Assembly (NCBI GenBank): GCA_013360945.1
Contig: JABWAQ010000032.1
Coordinates: 1-33,583 of the forward strand
Direction: 5' to 3'
DNA from: Candidatus Brocadia sp.
GTDB taxonomy: Bacteria > Planctomycetota > Brocadiia > Brocadiales > Brocadiaceae
Length of the DNA stretch: 33,583 bases
Each line of letters opens with the position of its first letter. The first letter of the stretch is position 1. Below are positions 32,633 through 33,583 of the stretch, piece after piece. The position numbers were made by a program, and so were the translations under genes. A model generated the notes under the pieces. It saw only the letters and a program-made list of their open reading frames with translations, was not told the origin of the DNA and searched no databases.

Positions 32633-32959
32633 AATCCTAAAGTATCTCTTTGACATCAAAGAAGCAGCTTTAGCTATTTTCAATTTGTGCACGGGAAGAA
32701 GTTTGAAGATTACGAGCAGAATGAATTACTCCGGGGTGGCGTCGAGAGAAAGTTTGAGATCATTGGAGAAGCGCTGAACAGAATCAAAAATGAAGATGCT
32801 GTCGTACTTGAGAAGATAAGAAACTATCGCAACATGGTATCTTTCAGGAATATTCTTGCACATGGTTACGATACCATTGACGACAGAATAGTGCGGGGAA
32901 TCATTGAAGAGGACTTGGGTAATTTGCCCGAAGATATCGAGAAATTGAGCGGGCAGTAA
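32622..32959 (+). pseudogene. hepT: HepT-type HEPN RNase toxin, frameshifted near its N-terminus
   Basis: The frame from ATG 32622 reads MRDEILKYLFDIKEAALAIFN, a typical first helix of HepT (DUF86). Near 32684-32687 the sense moves by one base into a second frame that runs to 32959 with VHGKKFEDYEQNELLRGG, VERKFEIIGEALNRI and the HEPN motif RNILAHGYD. In that motif R-x4-H forms the RNase site and the following Tyr is the MntA target. Joining the two frames gives a normal protein of about 112 residues. As read, either the first frame ends early or a GTG start at 32687 gives a 90-residue protein lacking helix 1. A base lost from the TTT run at 32684-32686 would explain it, as mutation or as assembly error. 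Confidence 0.8.
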
Positions 32960-33177
32960 GAATTAACCCCGAACTAATACAAAACAAAAAGTGAAGGTAA
33001 TATAGTAACTTTAAAAATGGGCGACCATCAACCCTCCTTGGGAAGTGACACACATCAACTGGGCAAGAGACAAATTTTTACCAGCGAAATCACAAAAAAG
33101 TGAATTCTCGGACAACCTGTCAAGGTGTGCCCTCATACTCCCATTTCTTAAGAAAAGAGACATGTTCTTACTATCAA

Positions 33178-33489
33178 TCAATAGTCCGTCATAATCCCAT
33201 CCAGCGGACTCCGTACCCCTTTCCCTCCCTTGTTAAGAACATGGGTATAGATCATCGTGGTGGAAACGTCTTTGTGACCGAGCAATTCCTGCACCGTGCG
33301 AATATCATAACCATCTTCAAGTAAGTGCGTAGCGAAGCTGTGTCGGAAGGTATGGCAACTTGCCGGTTTATTGATTCCTGCGGCACGAACCGCAGCCTTT
33401 ACCGCCTTTTGTAAAACCGTCTCATAAATATGGTGCCGACGTTCTATCCCTGACCTTGGGTCGATAGAGCGATTGGAAGCAGGGAATAC
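33178..33489 (-). pseudogene. C-terminal fragment of an integron-type tyrosine recombinase (IntI-like)
   Basis: The minus strand reads [23 protein letters not shown], then [20 protein letters not shown] and [21 protein letters not shown], ending [18 protein letters not shown] and a TGA at 33180-33178. The motifs H-x-x-R, G-H and the nucleophile Tyr in TTMIYTHV are present, and the DPRSG/RSPLD setting is that of integron integrases. The frame stops abruptly at a TAG directly before VFP, next to a palindrome, so the N-terminal two-thirds, including the first catalytic Arg, is missing. The fragment cannot be active. No attC sites or cassettes are recognisable within the window. Confidence 0.85.
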
Positions 33490-33583
33490 CTAGCGCGGCT
33501 TTGCCGCAACCAAAACACATAGTTAAAGAAACAACCCCCTAAGTTCCCCTTTACTAAGGGGGATTTTGGAGTTCCCCCTTAGT
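33490..33583. repeat. GCGGC palindrome and repeated CCCCCTTAGT-type sequence at the window edge
   Basis: GCGGC-TTT-GCCGC (33495-33507) adjoins the break in the integrase. From about 33527 to the end, two related copies of AGTTCCCC[C]TTTA/TTAGT and an inverted CTAAGGGGGA form a GC-rich repeat of the kind scattered between genes in many bacteria. The element continues beyond the window. Confidence 0.5.

Noticed and set aside
33100..33324. Plus-strand 74-codon frame
   Set aside because: Antisense to the integrase fragment, whose conserved motifs are on the minus strand.
29972..33583. CRISPR array in the repeat-rich right end
   Set aside because: Repeats are palindromic REP units with irregular spacing; there are no regularly spaced direct repeats with unique spacers and no cas genes.

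Overview
The window reads as a chromosomal segment of a Gram-negative, AT-rich bacterium (roughly 40% GC by eye), most likely an anammox planctomycete (Brocadiales, Kuenenia/Brocadia-like). This assignment is an inference. It rests on a canonical division-and-cell-wall (dcw) cluster that lacks ftsA and ftsZ, DAP-type peptidoglycan enzymes, a planctomycete-style type II secretion operon, PA14 domains fused to membrane glycosyltransferases and GTAG-type REP palindromes. Nothing in the window proves the genus.

Layout. (1) 1-510: a decayed DUF1566-type gene on the minus strand, then an AT-rich leader. (2) 511-5167: two plus-strand polytopic membrane proteins of the GT-C/PMT type, both ending in a PA14 domain; the second is Agl23/TIGR03663-like. 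(3) 5170-13972, minus strand: a type II secretion operon in the order gspD-I-J-K-L-M-C-F, followed by a GT2 polyprenyl-phosphate sugar transferase. gspE and gspG are not here. (4) 14073-14161: tRNA-Leu(GAG). (5) 14395-28604, minus strand: mraZ-rsmH-ftsL-ftsI-(93-aa unknown)-murE-murF-mraY-ftsW-murG-murC-ddl-ftsQ. The order is the classical one, but murD, murB, ftsA and ftsZ are missing. A TTGACA promoter and three AGTGG repeats with a 10-bp period precede mraZ. (6) 28898-29971: divergently transcribed queA. (7) 29972-33583: an accessory zone with REP clusters, a large inverted repeat, a HEAT/SEC-C protein, a small decayed gene, an MntA/HepT toxin-antitoxin pair with a frameshifted hepT, and a 5'-truncated integron-type integrase.

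How the genes fit together. The dcw genes make the lipid-II precursor: MurC, MurE and MurF add amino acids, Ddl supplies D-Ala-D-Ala, MraY and MurG attach the sugar-peptide to lipid, and FtsW and FtsI polymerise and cross-link it at the septum with FtsL and FtsQ. Without ftsA and ftsZ, this machinery would need another organiser, as known for planctomycetes. The secretion operon supplies the outer-membrane secretin, the minor pseudopilins and the inner-membrane platform of a T2SS. The three glycosyltransferases (two GT-C, one GT2) look like a lipid-linked sugar module that decorates extracytoplasmic proteins or glycans.

Small palindromes occur throughout, including inside two reading frames (the first GT-C gene and the gspI leader). 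Several gene remnants (DUF1566, a receiver domain between murF and mraY, hepT, intI) show continuing gene decay.
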